Assembly: GCA_913056235.1 (NCBI GenBank)
Contig: CAJXMW010000004.1
Location: 1-64,000, forward strand
Direction: 5' to 3'
From: an uncultured Fodinibius sp.
GTDB taxonomy: Bacteria; Bacteroidota; Rhodothermia; Balneolales; Balneolaceae
DNA: 64,000 nucleotides
Below, one piece after another: positions 42,824-51,950 of the stretch; position 1 is the first letter of the stretch; the number at the start of each line of letters is the position of its first letter. The notes beneath the pieces were generated by a model. The model saw nothing but the letters and a program-made list of their open reading frames with translations, was not told the DNA's origin and ran no database searches. The position numbers and the translations under genes were made by a program.

Positions 42824-43972
42824 TCAGGGCTTGTAGTTTTTGGGCAGCCACTCAGGGATGTTACTGCTCCACGCCCAGTATCCATAAATTACAGGAGGCT
42901 TTGGAGGGATACCCAAGGCCGTTTTCGCGTCTACAAGTGCGCTACCTTTGGGAAATTTAAGAAAAGAAACTTGGTTTATCGAGAAATTTGTACTCATCAT
43001 CCTCGAAAGAGATCGTTCGCTTCGCTCTTTCATGAATACTACTTTCAGGTAGTCATATCCTTTGGTGGACGTTAATTTTATCTGACCAAGTTTGTGATAA
43101 TCCCATAACTCGTCGGTTTGATGATCGTTAACTTCGACTTCGTCTCTGCGACCAAAAAACTGTAGTCCCCGATAGGTATCGGCGGACTCATTATCGTGTG
43201 AGTAAATTCTGGGATGGTCCGTCAGCAGAATGCGAAAACCTTCTTCGAACAGGTTACCTTTGGGTAAAGCGTGGATAAAATGGCGAAAAGAACCTTCATA
43301 AGCTCGTTTGCGCTCCCATTCCCAGCGCCTTCGTTGACGATCGCTCTCAGCTTCCATTCGTGTAAATTTTGAACTTGCATCGGTGCGCAGATAAGATCCG
43401 TAAATGCTGAACTCATTTAAATATACATCAATTTTGTAGCCCAGAGCTTCATTTCGAAGTTTCAAAGGCTCCTCGGAATGTGCCACCAGATCGCCTGCCT
43501 TGCGCTGGAATGTAAGAACTTCGGGATTTAGGATTTCTGTATCATCAGAATTTTTTGTGTATCCCAGGAATCGTTTTTTAAATACCTTGAGGTTTCGGAG
43601 CCAACGATCGGGACGATTATCGGTAATAAGAAGACTATCCATAACCAACAACCGGGGTTTCAGGGATACATTTATGGGAGCATCGTAGCTTCTGGGAATT
43701 TTGATATTCTTTTTGACTTGCTGGAAGCCAACGAAAGAGAAAACGAGCTGGTAGGTGCCACTGGGCAGATCCTTTAAAAAATATCGTCCGTTTTGATTGG
43801 TGGTCGTGCCAAAGGTGGTCTTATCCAGGAAAATATTGACTCCGGATAAAGCTTGTTGCGTTTCAGCATTGATAACTTTCCCGGTAATCTGATAGTTCTG
43901 TGCCCGGCACAAAAAGGGCAGGAGTATGGTAAAACAAAGCAATAAGACTGCTGTTTTTGAAAGCTTCATCAT
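42824..43972 (-). CDS. Exported protein with carboxypeptidase-regulatory-like domain
   Basis: A 382-residue secreted protein with a signal peptide (ending near LCRAQ, 25) and a CarboxypepD_reg-like domain (about 27-110; GKVINAETQQALSGVNIFL...GTYQLVFSFVGFQ). The rest (about 115-382) is polar, rich in basic and aromatic residues, and not recognised beyond resembling Bacteroidota outer-surface proteins of unknown role. The 3' end meets the methyltransferase gene with 3 bp between stops. Confidence 0.75.
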   Translation of the reverse strand: MMKLSKTAVLLLCFTILLPFLCRAQNYQITGKVINAETQQALSGVNIFLDKTTFGTTTNQNGRYFLKDLPSGTYQLVFSFVGFQQVKKNIKIPRSYDAPINVSLKPRLLVMDSLLITDNRPDRWLRNLKVFKKRFLGYTKNSDDTEILNPEVLTFQRKAGDLVAHSEEPLKLRNEALGYKIDVYLNEFSIYGSYLRTDASSKFTRMEAESDRQRRRWEWERKRAYEGSFRHFIHALPKGNLFEEGFRILLTDHPRIYSHDNESADTYRGLQFFGRRDEVEVNDHQTDELWDYHKLGQIKLTSTKGYDYLKVVFMKERSERSLSRMMSTNFSINQVSFLKFPKGSALVDAKTALGIPPKPPVIYGYWAWSSNIPEWLPKNYKP

Positions 43973-44145
43973 ACCTGCTGTAGGGGGTTTGTAAAAAAAT
44001 AGATCTGTTTTCGAACTGATCTTATAACAAAGAAGTTGCCGCTGATAGTTTCAGCAGGTGAAAGTCTGGTTTTAGCTTCTAAAGCCTAAAGAAGAATTGC
44101 GCGGGATTGTAGCTAAAATATAACTGTAAATGAAGGAGGGGGGCA

Positions 44146-44184
44146 AAGAAAAAGCCTGAATCCGAACAAGTCAGATTCAGGCTT
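44146..44184 (-). terminator. Rho-independent terminator of the SlyD-like gene
   Basis: On the minus strand AAGCCTGAATC pairs with GATTCAGGCTT across an 11-nt loop, followed by TTTTTC. It lies 24 bp past the SlyD-like stop. Confidence 0.85.
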
Positions 44185-44207
44185 AGATCAATAATTGAAC
44201 GCTGGAA

Positions 44208-44675
44208 CTAGTCCATCTGCTCAATAAGTTCAATGTCGAAGGTCAAGTCTTTACCAGCCAGCGGGTGGTTGGCATCAAGCTTGACGTATTCATCTTCAAC
44301 GGCTGTAATTTGAACAGGAACAGCTTGGCCGTTTTCTTGTTGTTGCATTTGAAGTTGCATGCCAACCTGCGGATCAATATTGTCTGGCAGGTCAGATTTG
44401 GAAACTTCGAGCTCCAGATCTTCACGTCGTTCACCATAGGCATCTTCGGAATCCAGCTCAACAGTAGTGCTATCGCCTTCTTCCATACCGATTACCGCAT
44501 TTTCAAAACCGGGAATCAATTTACCATCGCCCAGTGTAAACTCCAGGGGTTCTCGTTCGCGAGAGCTGTCGAAGACAGTCCCATCTTCAGTTAACTTGCC
44601 TGTGTAGTGCACTTTTACTGTGTCACCTTCTTTAACTTTTGACAAAATACTAGTCTCTTTTAGTTTAGATTTCAA
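44208..44675 (-). CDS. FKBP-type peptidyl-prolyl isomerase, SlyD-like
   Basis: A 155-residue protein. The FKBP domain (about 14-80) has KVHYTGKLTEDGTVFDSS and FTLGDGKLIPGFENAVIGM. An insert-in-flap-type region then follows (about 80-130; VSKSDLPDNIDPQVGMQLQM) before the closing strand (HPLAGKDLTFDIELIEQ). SlyD-like proteins act as chaperone isomerases in the cytosol. The His/Cys-rich metal tail of E. coli SlyD is absent. Two stronger Met starts lie within the first 15 residues, so the extreme N-terminus is uncertain. Confidence 0.88.
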   Translation of the reverse strand: MKSKLKETSILSKVKEGDTVKVHYTGKLTEDGTVFDSSREREPLEFTLGDGKLIPGFENAVIGMEEGDSTTVELDSEDAYGERREDLELEVSKSDLPDNIDPQVGMQLQMQQQENGQAVPVQITAVEDEYVKLDANHPLAGKDLTFDIELIEQMD

Positions 44676-44743
44676 AGTCCTGAAAAATAAGGATATAGCT
44701 ACGTCTTTGCAATGTTTGCTAGGCAGGTTTTTGATGTGAGAAG

Positions 44744-45835
44744 CTAAAACTCTTGAGTGGTTAAAACGGAACGGTCAAAGGTGGAGTCTCGAACGATGGT
44801 AAAGTCAATGCGGCCCAGTACGAGCCCATCACCCGTGGTAACATTTACCCGCCAACGACCGGGCCAGATGTTTTTTTTGAAAGTGTATCCACGATAACCA
44901 CGCCGGCGCCCACCTACAACTTCGTACGAAATGGTATCGGTGGTATTCCATTGATCAGATTTCTGGTTGTACCAGGCCCACTGATGCCGGACCGATTTTT
45001 TTAGATCGGATGGAGCAAAAATCGAAGTATAGACAAAAACCGTGTCGCCGGGAGCAGAATTGAATGTCTTATCGTAGTTTTCCCAGAAGGTTAAAAAATT
45101 GACTTTTTCGTATGATACCTGGAAGCGGTTATCCTTTTTATCCACATTATAAGCAACCATTCCGGATTGCAGCGACAGCGGCACTGGTGGGATAAGATTG
45201 AAGTAGTAGCAGGTATTGATGAACAAATAAATGCTGAGGATAATGCTGCCAATCTTCCACCATGTAATTTCTCGGCGGGTTGATGGACTTATGTTGTAGA
45301 GATGCGACACAAGAAAAAGGGTGGTAGCTAGGCTAATCAGCCCTGAAATAATAAACAGAAATGTATTCATCGTTGTGAAAACGATGGGCAGGAAGAAAGT
45401 AAAAAAGGTAAAATTGACGAAAAAATAGGCGCTGAATTGTAGATATTTGTTAGATATTCGATGTTTAAGCAGTTCATTGGAAAACAGCAGTACCAGCAGT
45501 ATCAGAAAGAACACTATGGTTTTGGTGAGCGTAACGCTCTGGAAAAAGAAAATCACGTAGGCACTAGAAAGGCCACCCAGAAAAAATTGGATTAAAAGAG
45601 GGGCATATTCTTCATACGGCTCTAAAAAAGTATCATCCCAGCGGCCGTCATCAGCAAGATTAAAAATATAAAGGCAGATGGTCAGGCAGATGAGATAGGT
45701 TAGCAGTACGGTGTTGCTGTACCAGCCGTCGATGCGCCCAAGGGTTAAGCTATCCCAGATGAAACCACCCACAAAGAAGACGACCGGAGCATACTTCTTG
45801 TGTTTATGTAGGAATTGTTTGGTTGCTGAAACCAT
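44744..45835 (-). CDS. DUF2914 membrane protein
   Basis: A 363-residue protein with about eight transmembrane helices (residues 15-230), then a periplasmic C-terminal domain (about 265-355) with RHQWAWYNQ, YRGYTFKKNIWPGRWRVNVTTGDGLVLGRIDF, the pattern of DUF2914. The function is unknown; the family is widespread in Bacteroidota and Proteobacteria. It is transcribed alone. Confidence 0.8.
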   Translation of the reverse strand: MVSATKQFLHKHKKYAPVVFFVGGFIWDSLTLGRIDGWYSNTVLLTYLICLTICLYIFNLADDGRWDDTFLEPYEEYAPLLIQFFLGGLSSAYVIFFFQSVTLTKTIVFFLILLVLLFSNELLKHRISNKYLQFSAYFFVNFTFFTFFLPIVFTTMNTFLFIISGLISLATTLFLVSHLYNISPSTRREITWWKIGSIILSIYLFINTCYYFNLIPPVPLSLQSGMVAYNVDKKDNRFQVSYEKVNFLTFWENYDKTFNSAPGDTVFVYTSIFAPSDLKKSVRHQWAWYNQKSDQWNTTDTISYEVVGGRRRGYRGYTFKKNIWPGRWRVNVTTGDGLVLGRIDFTIVRDSTFDRSVLTTQEF

Positions 45836-45941
45836 TAACTATTCTGTAAATTATTTTTATTCATTCATAATAAATGAAATCATTTGAATCTCGTAATTTG
45901 TACCTTGTCAACTTGATGTTTATTAACAAAAAGATAAGACC

Positions 45942-46370
45942 ATGGAAGATAGTGTTGAACAGATCTTAAAATCAGTAAAAACGGTAGCCATTATCGGATG
46001 TTCCGCAAATAAGTATCGTACCAGTTATCATATTGCCAATTACCTGAAGGAAAATGGGATTCGCATCATCCCGATTAATCCCAATTATGATGAAGTACTT
46101 GGCGTGCCATGTTACCCAAGTATTGATAAGATTCCTAGTGATCAGACGGTAGATGTAGTAGATATTTTCCGGGATTCGGAGCATACGGCCGATATGGTGC
46201 GCGAAATTATTGACTGGTCGGAAAAGACGGGACAAAAACCTCTTATTTGGACACAGCTAGCTGTGTCTTCTGAAGAAGCCAAGTCGCTTGCTGAGGAGAC
46301 GGGTTTCTCATATGTCGAAAATGAGTGCATGATGGTACAGCACGATCGTGTGGTGGGAAAAGCTTCTTAG
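45942..46370 (+). CDS. CoA-binding domain protein, YccU-like
   Basis: A 142-residue single-domain Rossmann protein (VAIIGCSANKYRTSYHIANYLKENGIRIIPINPNYDEVLG) of the CoA-binding family related to the N-terminal domain of succinyl-CoA ligase alpha. It probably binds CoA or an acyl-CoA; the role is unknown. Its stop overlaps the stop of the convergent gene at 46367 by 4 bp. Confidence 0.85.
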   Translation: MEDSVEQILKSVKTVAIIGCSANKYRTSYHIANYLKENGIRIIPINPNYDEVLGVPCYPSIDKIPSDQTVDVVDIFRDSEHTADMVREIIDWSEKTGQKPLIWTQLAVSSEEAKSLAEETGFSYVENECMMVQHDRVVGKAS

Positions 46371-47083
46371 CCGTTTTCACCTTTGTGCAGATCCATCATC
46401 TTTTTGCGTTCCTGCTCGTGCTCTTTAAGTTTTTTGCCCAGCAGGCGTTCGATGGTGAGTCGATCCTTGGTAGGAATGTAGGTGGTAAAATCAGTGAGCT
46501 TTTTATCTTCAGTATAGTAGTCGATCTGTATGACATCTTCTGATTCCCATTTATATGATACTACCTGCTCCCACGGGACAAGCTGATCGAGAATAAGGAT
46601 TCCTTTTCGGCGAAATTCAGGCACAATACGGACGGTGAGTCCGAATAGGCCAAAGCCCAGCAGCGACAGTCCCGAGGTGATGCCAATGCCCGTATATGGA
46701 CCAAAGGTAACCAGGCCAGTGCGATACAGACCGAATGCAATCACGAGAATAGCGATAAGAGTGGGCGCTGCCTCGGTCCAAAAAGAGCGATAGAGGTATT
46801 CAACAGTTTCTACCTCTTGCCGGAGAAACACCATTTTGACTGCAAAGCCCACAAAAAAGCCGGCTACCCCGGAGTACAAGAACATCGTAAAGCGGGCAGC
46901 AATGTGCTCAGTTACAATTTCCAATCCTTGACCGATAGTCATTAATGTAAGTAGTACCATCACGCCGATAAATCCGTTGATAACTCGTCGTTGGTTCAGG
47001 TGTTGTAATCGGAGCAGTCGCTTGTATCCCATCCAGAATGAGATCAAGAATGCTACTGCCAATAGACCAATTAATATATACAT
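46367..47083 (-). CDS. Polytopic membrane protein with a PH-like tail
   Basis: A 238-residue protein with five or six transmembrane helices (about 1-20, 35-53, 62-85, 110-130, 140-160). The C-terminal soluble part (about 165-238; LDQLVPWEQVVSYKWESEDVIQIDYYTED) resembles a bacterial PH-like domain, followed by a charged helix. The family is not recognised. It is convergent with the CoA-binding gene, with the stop codons overlapping. Confidence 0.6.
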   Translation of the reverse strand: MYILIGLLAVAFLISFWMGYKRLLRLQHLNQRRVINGFIGVMVLLTLMTIGQGLEIVTEHIAARFTMFLYSGVAGFFVGFAVKMVFLRQEVETVEYLYRSFWTEAAPTLIAILVIAFGLYRTGLVTFGPYTGIGITSGLSLLGFGLFGLTVRIVPEFRRKGILILDQLVPWEQVVSYKWESEDVIQIDYYTEDKKLTDFTTYIPTKDRLTIERLLGKKLKEHEQERKKMMDLHKGENG

Positions 47084-47158
47084 GATTTTTAACTAAGCTC
47101 GTTGGAATCAATCTAGTGAACGCCTTACCTTTCATCCTCAATATAATAAAACAAGTAT

Positions 47159-47500
47159 ATGGAAAGCGATATCATCCCCAAAGAAATTGAAGTATCGAAT
47201 AGTGACCAGGTTTTGGAGATTGAGTGGTCGGATGGACACCATTCGGAATACTCACTGTTTGGCTTGCGAAAAAATTGTCCCTGCGTAGTCTGTCGTGGGG
47301 GACACGGCAATATGAATTCTTTTGATCGCTCGCTGTTTTTTGTTGATCCCACCCAGCATTTTGAGATTGAAGATATCAAGCAGATTGGCAATCATGCCAT
47401 CAAAATATTCTGGAACGACGGGCACAGCAACGGTATGTACCAGTGGGATACGCTGCGTCAGATGTGTCCCTGCGAAGAGTGTTATCCCGATCAGGAGTAA
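47159..47500 (+). CDS. DUF971 protein
   Basis: A 113-residue protein matching DUF971, the domain also found at the N-terminus of gamma-butyrobetaine hydroxylase. The key motif LRKNCPCVVCRGG and the closing MCPCEECYPDQE contain paired Cys likely to bind a metal or an Fe-S cluster; IEWSDGHHSEYSL and IFWNDGHSNGMY are typical flanking strands. Such proteins often lie near Fe-S cluster genes. Nothing nearby adds to this. Confidence 0.82.
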   Translation: MESDIIPKEIEVSNSDQVLEIEWSDGHHSEYSLFGLRKNCPCVVCRGGHGNMNSFDRSLFFVDPTQHFEIEDIKQIGNHAIKIFWNDGHSNGMYQWDTLRQMCPCEECYPDQE

Positions 47501-47658
47501 TTAGCTACTATTTATCTTCGAAGGGTTGCGACTCTTAGCGAGTTGTATTTGGCTTCATTCTTATCTGCTAATGGATGAGGTAAAAAGTAGTGAACATGAC
47601 TGTTTCCCAAGCTGGAGCGTGAGGAACAGATGTCCGGAAATTAGTTCATCAGCCAAAG

Positions 47659-49971
47659 CTATTGTTGTGCCAGTGTATCGGGATTAACCGCTACCTGCCA
47701 GAGCGTAGTATTTGAATTCCAATGCGCTGTCGGCATCATGTACGGCTCACGCGGACTGTACTCCTTAATCTGATGCGTGGGAAGTCCCATCTTCAGGAAG
47801 GTAAAATAGATAGTTGGGGCAGAACTGTCTCTTGCAAATGTGAGTCCTAGTTGCGTAGAATCAGACAGGTTCTTGAAAAAGGATATCCCATTTGCTGATT
47901 GCTCTTCACTATTGAGCACTGTTTTTCCATCCAGTTGTACTTCTCTGACTGAAGACCCATCATCCCAGGCCAAGCGCATGCCGATGGCATTTGTGTGAGT
48001 GCTCACCTCCATGGAGATAAACCGTGAGGAGTCGGAACTACTGTCCGCAGAAAGTCTGAAGGTAGGTTCTGGAGTATTCTTGAATTTAGCCTTTTGATAT
48101 AGATAATTACTATTTTGAAAAATATGCGCGTTGGGCGGTGATCCTTTTTGAGGATTTGAACCCAGGAATTGACTCGTCCATTCATCAGTTGTATGATCGC
48201 GACTAATCCAGTAGGCCTGTCGGGTATTCAGGTTCTGCAGGTAGCTAATGTCGTTTTGCTTTTTATGGTTGGCATCAAAGCCAGAGCTGGCTGAAGCAAT
48301 GATAAAGCAGGCCAGAGCAGTGGCCAGCAATCCGCCAGTCCAGGTGCGGTTGTTGCTGTGGATGATTCGCCAAATCAACGGCCAGGTTAGTCCGACCACT
48401 AACAGCAGCAAGAACATGCTAACTGCCAGCATTCCGGTCGTCAGCATAACCTGAACGAGATAGATGTAGGGTGGGATCATAAACAGCCCCGCAAAGAGAC
48501 TAATGGCCAGTAGTCCGGTGGATTTCCAAGAGTTTCCCGTAATTTTAGTACCCAGTACAATCCATCCGACTGTGGCCGTTAAGGCTGGCCAGGTAAATAT
48601 ATTGCTGGCGGTTGGCAGGTACCACGCCGTACCCAGCGAGAGCAGCATCCAAAGGGTGACGCTGCCGGCCAGCAGTTGTTCTATTGATAGCCATTTTTGT
48701 TGAACCCAGCTGTAGGTTCCGGCAAAAAGTCCCAGCATCAGCAAGGAAAATCCCCAGAGGAACCAGCTGTGTGTATATACTTCACCGTGGTATAGCCAGT
48801 CATATTCTGGATTGAGTAGCTTGATACCCTGCCAGCCAAAGTAGGTGAGGGCGGCTCCGACTACAGAAATCCCGAGAAAAAGGAGCAGACTACCCAGATA
48901 GCTACCAAGAGACAGACGATTGGTTCGGAATAGGAATATCAGATAAGCAATAAATAGCAGTGCTGTGAGCACCGCAAGAGGGAAGGACCAGGTGGCAGGA
49001 TAATACGTGAGTCCGCCGACGGCGCTGTTAAAATAGACGTATTCCGAATTGCTGTTCAGCGAAAAATTGGTGTTACCGAAATGGCGAACATTGCCCAGCA
49101 GGTTGCTGCCCTGGTGCTGCAACGAGGCCAGCGATAGGTTTTGAGGATTATCCTGCATGGTATGGTAGTTTAGATAATCTTCTGCAAAAGCAAAGTTGAG
49201 GCCTTTGAGACCTGCGCGCTTTGTCACCGACATATCGGTGTCGTTGGGCAGGAGTTTATAGACGGTGTACATCAGTGAGTTGGCCACCGGATGGGGGGTA
49301 CCTTCAGCAAAATGAGGGATGAGATTTGCGTTTTGTAAACTGGTCTCAAACATCACCGAAGCGCCGCTGGTGCCGCGCGCCTCGAAATTGAGCACCAGGT
49401 CGATTTGATGTAATTGTTCAAATTGATCCACAAACAGTTCGGCGCCCAACAAGCCGCGCTCTTCGCCGTCAGTGATGAGAATCCAGACGTTATTTTTAAG
49501 AGGCGTCTCCTGTACTTTCAGTGCCCGAATAGATTCCAGAATAGCGGCTACGCCCGAGCCATCATCGGCGGCACCAAGTGCGTTGGGGGCCGAATCGTAA
49601 TGGGTCATCAGCAGGATCGTTTTCTCGGGATTTTGCCCCTTTATTTTGGCAAAAATATTCTTGGTGTAGCCTGCAAGGCCACCGCTAAACCGTCCTGCTA
49701 CGCCGATGCCTTCATGGATGGTTGGATCTAATCCCAGTTCTTCTAGCTGACCTACGATGTAATGGCGAACGCTGTCATTGGCTGTGCTGCCCAACGGATG
49801 CGGTTGCCGGGCTATCTGCTGGACGTGTCGGAATGCTCGCTCAGCAGAGAAATCAGCAGGGCTGCTTGATTCCGGTTTTGGTTCGGGAGGTTGAATCACA
49901 TAGAAACCAAGCCAGACGGTGAATATCAGGAAAATCCCTAATGAAAATCGCTGAGCTGTTGATGATTGCAT
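47659..49971 (-). CDS. M28-family metallopeptidase with polytopic membrane domain
   Basis: A 770-residue protein. After one N-terminal helix (about 10-30), an M28 catalytic domain (about 45-310) shows the zinc ligands in MTHYDSAPNALGAADDGSG, DGEERGLLGAELF and the NYHTMQDN loop. About eight transmembrane helices follow (about 335-560), then a long soluble tail to 770. Related proteins (ER metallopeptidase 1-like) remove N-terminal residues or process substrates at membranes. It is the last gene of the SDR-Rieske-M28 operon (3-bp gap). Confidence 0.85.
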   Translation of the reverse strand: MQSSTAQRFSLGIFLIFTVWLGFYVIQPPEPKPESSSPADFSAERAFRHVQQIARQPHPLGSTANDSVRHYIVGQLEELGLDPTIHEGIGVAGRFSGGLAGYTKNIFAKIKGQNPEKTILLMTHYDSAPNALGAADDGSGVAAILESIRALKVQETPLKNNVWILITDGEERGLLGAELFVDQFEQLHQIDLVLNFEARGTSGASVMFETSLQNANLIPHFAEGTPHPVANSLMYTVYKLLPNDTDMSVTKRAGLKGLNFAFAEDYLNYHTMQDNPQNLSLASLQHQGSNLLGNVRHFGNTNFSLNSNSEYVYFNSAVGGLTYYPATWSFPLAVLTALLFIAYLIFLFRTNRLSLGSYLGSLLLFLGISVVGAALTYFGWQGIKLLNPEYDWLYHGEVYTHSWFLWGFSLLMLGLFAGTYSWVQQKWLSIEQLLAGSVTLWMLLSLGTAWYLPTASNIFTWPALTATVGWIVLGTKITGNSWKSTGLLAISLFAGLFMIPPYIYLVQVMLTTGMLAVSMFLLLLVVGLTWPLIWRIIHSNNRTWTGGLLATALACFIIASASSGFDANHKKQNDISYLQNLNTRQAYWISRDHTTDEWTSQFLGSNPQKGSPPNAHIFQNSNYLYQKAKFKNTPEPTFRLSADSSSDSSRFISMEVSTHTNAIGMRLAWDDGSSVREVQLDGKTVLNSEEQSANGISFFKNLSDSTQLGLTFARDSSAPTIYFTFLKMGLPTHQIKEYSPREPYMMPTAHWNSNTTLWQVAVNPDTLAQQ

Positions 49972-49974
49972 TTA

Positions 49975-51075
49975 TTAGTCTTGTTTGATTGGTAGCGTCT
50001 TTGCCAACTCTTGTTTTAACAACGTTTGAAAATGATAAACTCCTTGCTCGCGCTCAACGGAAAATCGTCCTTTGTCGTAGGCTTTTGACTTCAGTCCCTT
50101 CTGAACCAGTTCACAGATTTCGATGTCCTCTTGCTGGATTTCATCGCTGTATTCAATATCGTCCCGGATCATCTCGGTATCATCCGGATTTTTGTAGTAA
50201 TATTTGAATATGACTTCGGTTGTGCCCGGAGAAATAGGGCGAATGATGTTTGTCTGCAGCCTTCCGGGCAAAATATTCAACATCATATTGGGAAAGATAT
50301 AGTAATAATAGGCTTTCCCGTTGTCGGATTTGTATAAATTATCACCATCCTGAAAAGGACTGTGCTGCAAAGAATACCAATCAGAGGTATCAGTTTTATA
50401 TTCCCTATAATCCAACAGATTGGCCAGTTCGGGATGGACAATCGGGATATGATAGCCTTCCAGAAAATTATCGACGTACACTTTCCAGTTACAGTTGATG
50501 ATATACGATTGCTCTTCTACGAACTGGAATTCTGATATATCGATGGGAGCTATCTGATCGGCGATGCCATCCAAAAATTGTGAAATAGGTTGAATGTCAT
50601 CGTCGAGAGAGACGAAAAGAAGTCCCTCCCAATTTTGCTTGGTGACTGGCTCCAGTCCGAAATCCTTTTTGTCAAAAAGATCAACCTTTCGAAACTGAGG
50701 GACGCCCCGCAACGAGCCGTCCAGCAGATACGTCCACCCGTGATACTGGCACTGCAGCACCGAGGTAGTGCCTTTTTTGACCGCCACCGGTCCACCACGA
50801 TGCTTGCACACGTTATAAAAGGCGTTGATTTGATCCTGCTGATCCCGCACCAAAAGCAGCGGATTTTCGGCTACCTCGAGTGTGTGCATGTCACCGGCTT
50901 CAGCAAGCTCACTCTCGTGCCCAGCCAGCTGCCAGAATGATGAAAACAAGGCCTCCTTTTCGAGCTCAAACATAGCCTGTGAGTGATACCAGCTCGAGGG
51001 GATAGTCTCGGCGCGCTCGATGGGTTTCTGTTTGAGATCCTCGGGTTTGACGTCGGGTAAATTGTTAGAAATCAT
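49975..51075 (-). CDS. Rieske non-heme iron oxygenase, alpha-subunit type
   Basis: A 366-residue protein. The Rieske domain has the Cys/His motif CKHRGGP and CQYHGW (CxH-16-CxxH). The catalytic domain has NFLEGYHIPIVHPEL, the two His of the mononuclear iron site with the bridging Asp just before (VDNFLEGYH). Members hydroxylate aromatic rings or cleave choline and carnitine. Electron-transfer partners are not in this window. The frame extends to 51099, inside the SDR gene; the Met at 51075, 2 bp past the SDR stop, is preferred. The substrate is unknown. Confidence 0.85.
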   Translation of the reverse strand: MISNNLPDVKPEDLKQKPIERAETIPSSWYHSQAMFELEKEALFSSFWQLAGHESELAEAGDMHTLEVAENPLLLVRDQQDQINAFYNVCKHRGGPVAVKKGTTSVLQCQYHGWTYLLDGSLRGVPQFRKVDLFDKKDFGLEPVTKQNWEGLLFVSLDDDIQPISQFLDGIADQIAPIDISEFQFVEEQSYIINCNWKVYVDNFLEGYHIPIVHPELANLLDYREYKTDTSDWYSLQHSPFQDGDNLYKSDNGKAYYYYIFPNMMLNILPGRLQTNIIRPISPGTTEVIFKYYYKNPDDTEMIRDDIEYSDEIQQEDIEICELVQKGLKSKAYDKGRFSVEREQGVYHFQTLLKQELAKTLPIKQD

Positions 51076-51077
51076 AG

Positions 51078-51782
51078 TTATCGGGGGTTGGTTGCCCATA
51101 CGCTCGTTTCTGGGATAAAGCCGCGGTCGGCCAGGGAGAGCATGTTGCAGATAGCATCCGCAATATCATCGGCAATAAGTTTCGTTTCGTTGAAGGGACG
51201 AGAACCACGTCCGGCATTCTTAGAAAATCGCGTTTGCACTTCGCTGGGATTAATCTGCATCACGCGGATGTTGTGTCCCCGCAGTTCATCGCGCCAGCAT
51301 TCGGTCATACCGCCCAGCGCAAACTTGCTTGCTACATAAGCCGTACCGCCTTCAAATCCCCGTTTACCTGCCGTTGACGACACATTAATAATATTACCAT
51401 AATCTTTCTGGATGAAATATTTGGCCGATTCTCGGGCTACCATCATGGCCCCAATGGTGTTGGTTTTGAGCTGCTCCTCAAAGTCTTTGGCCGAAAGGTT
51501 GACCAGCTTTGAGAACTCTCCATATCCTGCATTATTGATGAGTACATTATATCCATCGAGTTCGTCAATGGTTTGATCAACCAAATCAATGACGTTACTC
51601 TCCACGCTTACATCGCATTGAATGGCTGTAGCTCCGATTTCGTCGGCTGCGTTTTGGAGTTTATCTTTGCTACGGGCTGCGATAACTGCTTCCCCGCCTG
51701 CTTCAATGATTGCTTTTGCTGTTGCTTTTCCAATGCCGGAACTTCCGCCGGTAACCAGTGCTTGAATTTCTGATAATTCCAT
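51078..51782 (-). CDS. Short-chain dehydrogenase/reductase
   Basis: A 234-residue classical SDR. The cofactor motif is TGGSSGIGKAT (11-21), NNAGYGE is the structural Asn motif, and the catalytic set is S-Y-K with YVASK. An Arg after the second strand (AARSKDK) suggests NADP preference. It starts the operon with the Rieske oxygenase and the M28 peptidase. It probably oxidises or reduces a hydroxyl or carbonyl in the same pathway. Confidence 0.9.
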   Translation of the reverse strand: MELSEIQALVTGGSSGIGKATAKAIIEAGGEAVIAARSKDKLQNAADEIGATAIQCDVSVESNVIDLVDQTIDELDGYNVLINNAGYGEFSKLVNLSAKDFEEQLKTNTIGAMMVARESAKYFIQKDYGNIINVSSTAGKRGFEGGTAYVASKFALGGMTECWRDELRGHNIRVMQINPSEVQTRFSKNAGRGSRPFNETKLIADDIADAICNMLSLADRGFIPETSVWATNPR

Positions 51783-51864
51783 GATACCTCTCTACTTTAA
51801 ATTAATGTTAGCTGAATTTCTCCCACAATATTTACAGCAATTCGGTGGGAAACAAGTTTGTTGT

Positions 51865-51950
51865 TCCACGGAGTTACACGAAGAGACACAAAGAGCTGCA
51901 AAGATTTCTTCGTGGATCTTAGTGTTTTCTTAAAGTGTATTCGTGAATTA
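51865..51950. repeat. Intergenic repeat, TTCCACGGAGTTACACGAAGAGACACAAAG type
   Basis: The stretch reads GTTGTTCCACGGAGTTACACGAAGAGACACAAAGAGCTGCAAAG and continues CTTCGTGGATCTTAGTGTTTTC. The first part is the reverse complement of the CTTTGTGTCTTC-type sequence near 5800. It occupies the gap between the decarboxylase gene and the SDR gene. Confidence 0.5.
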
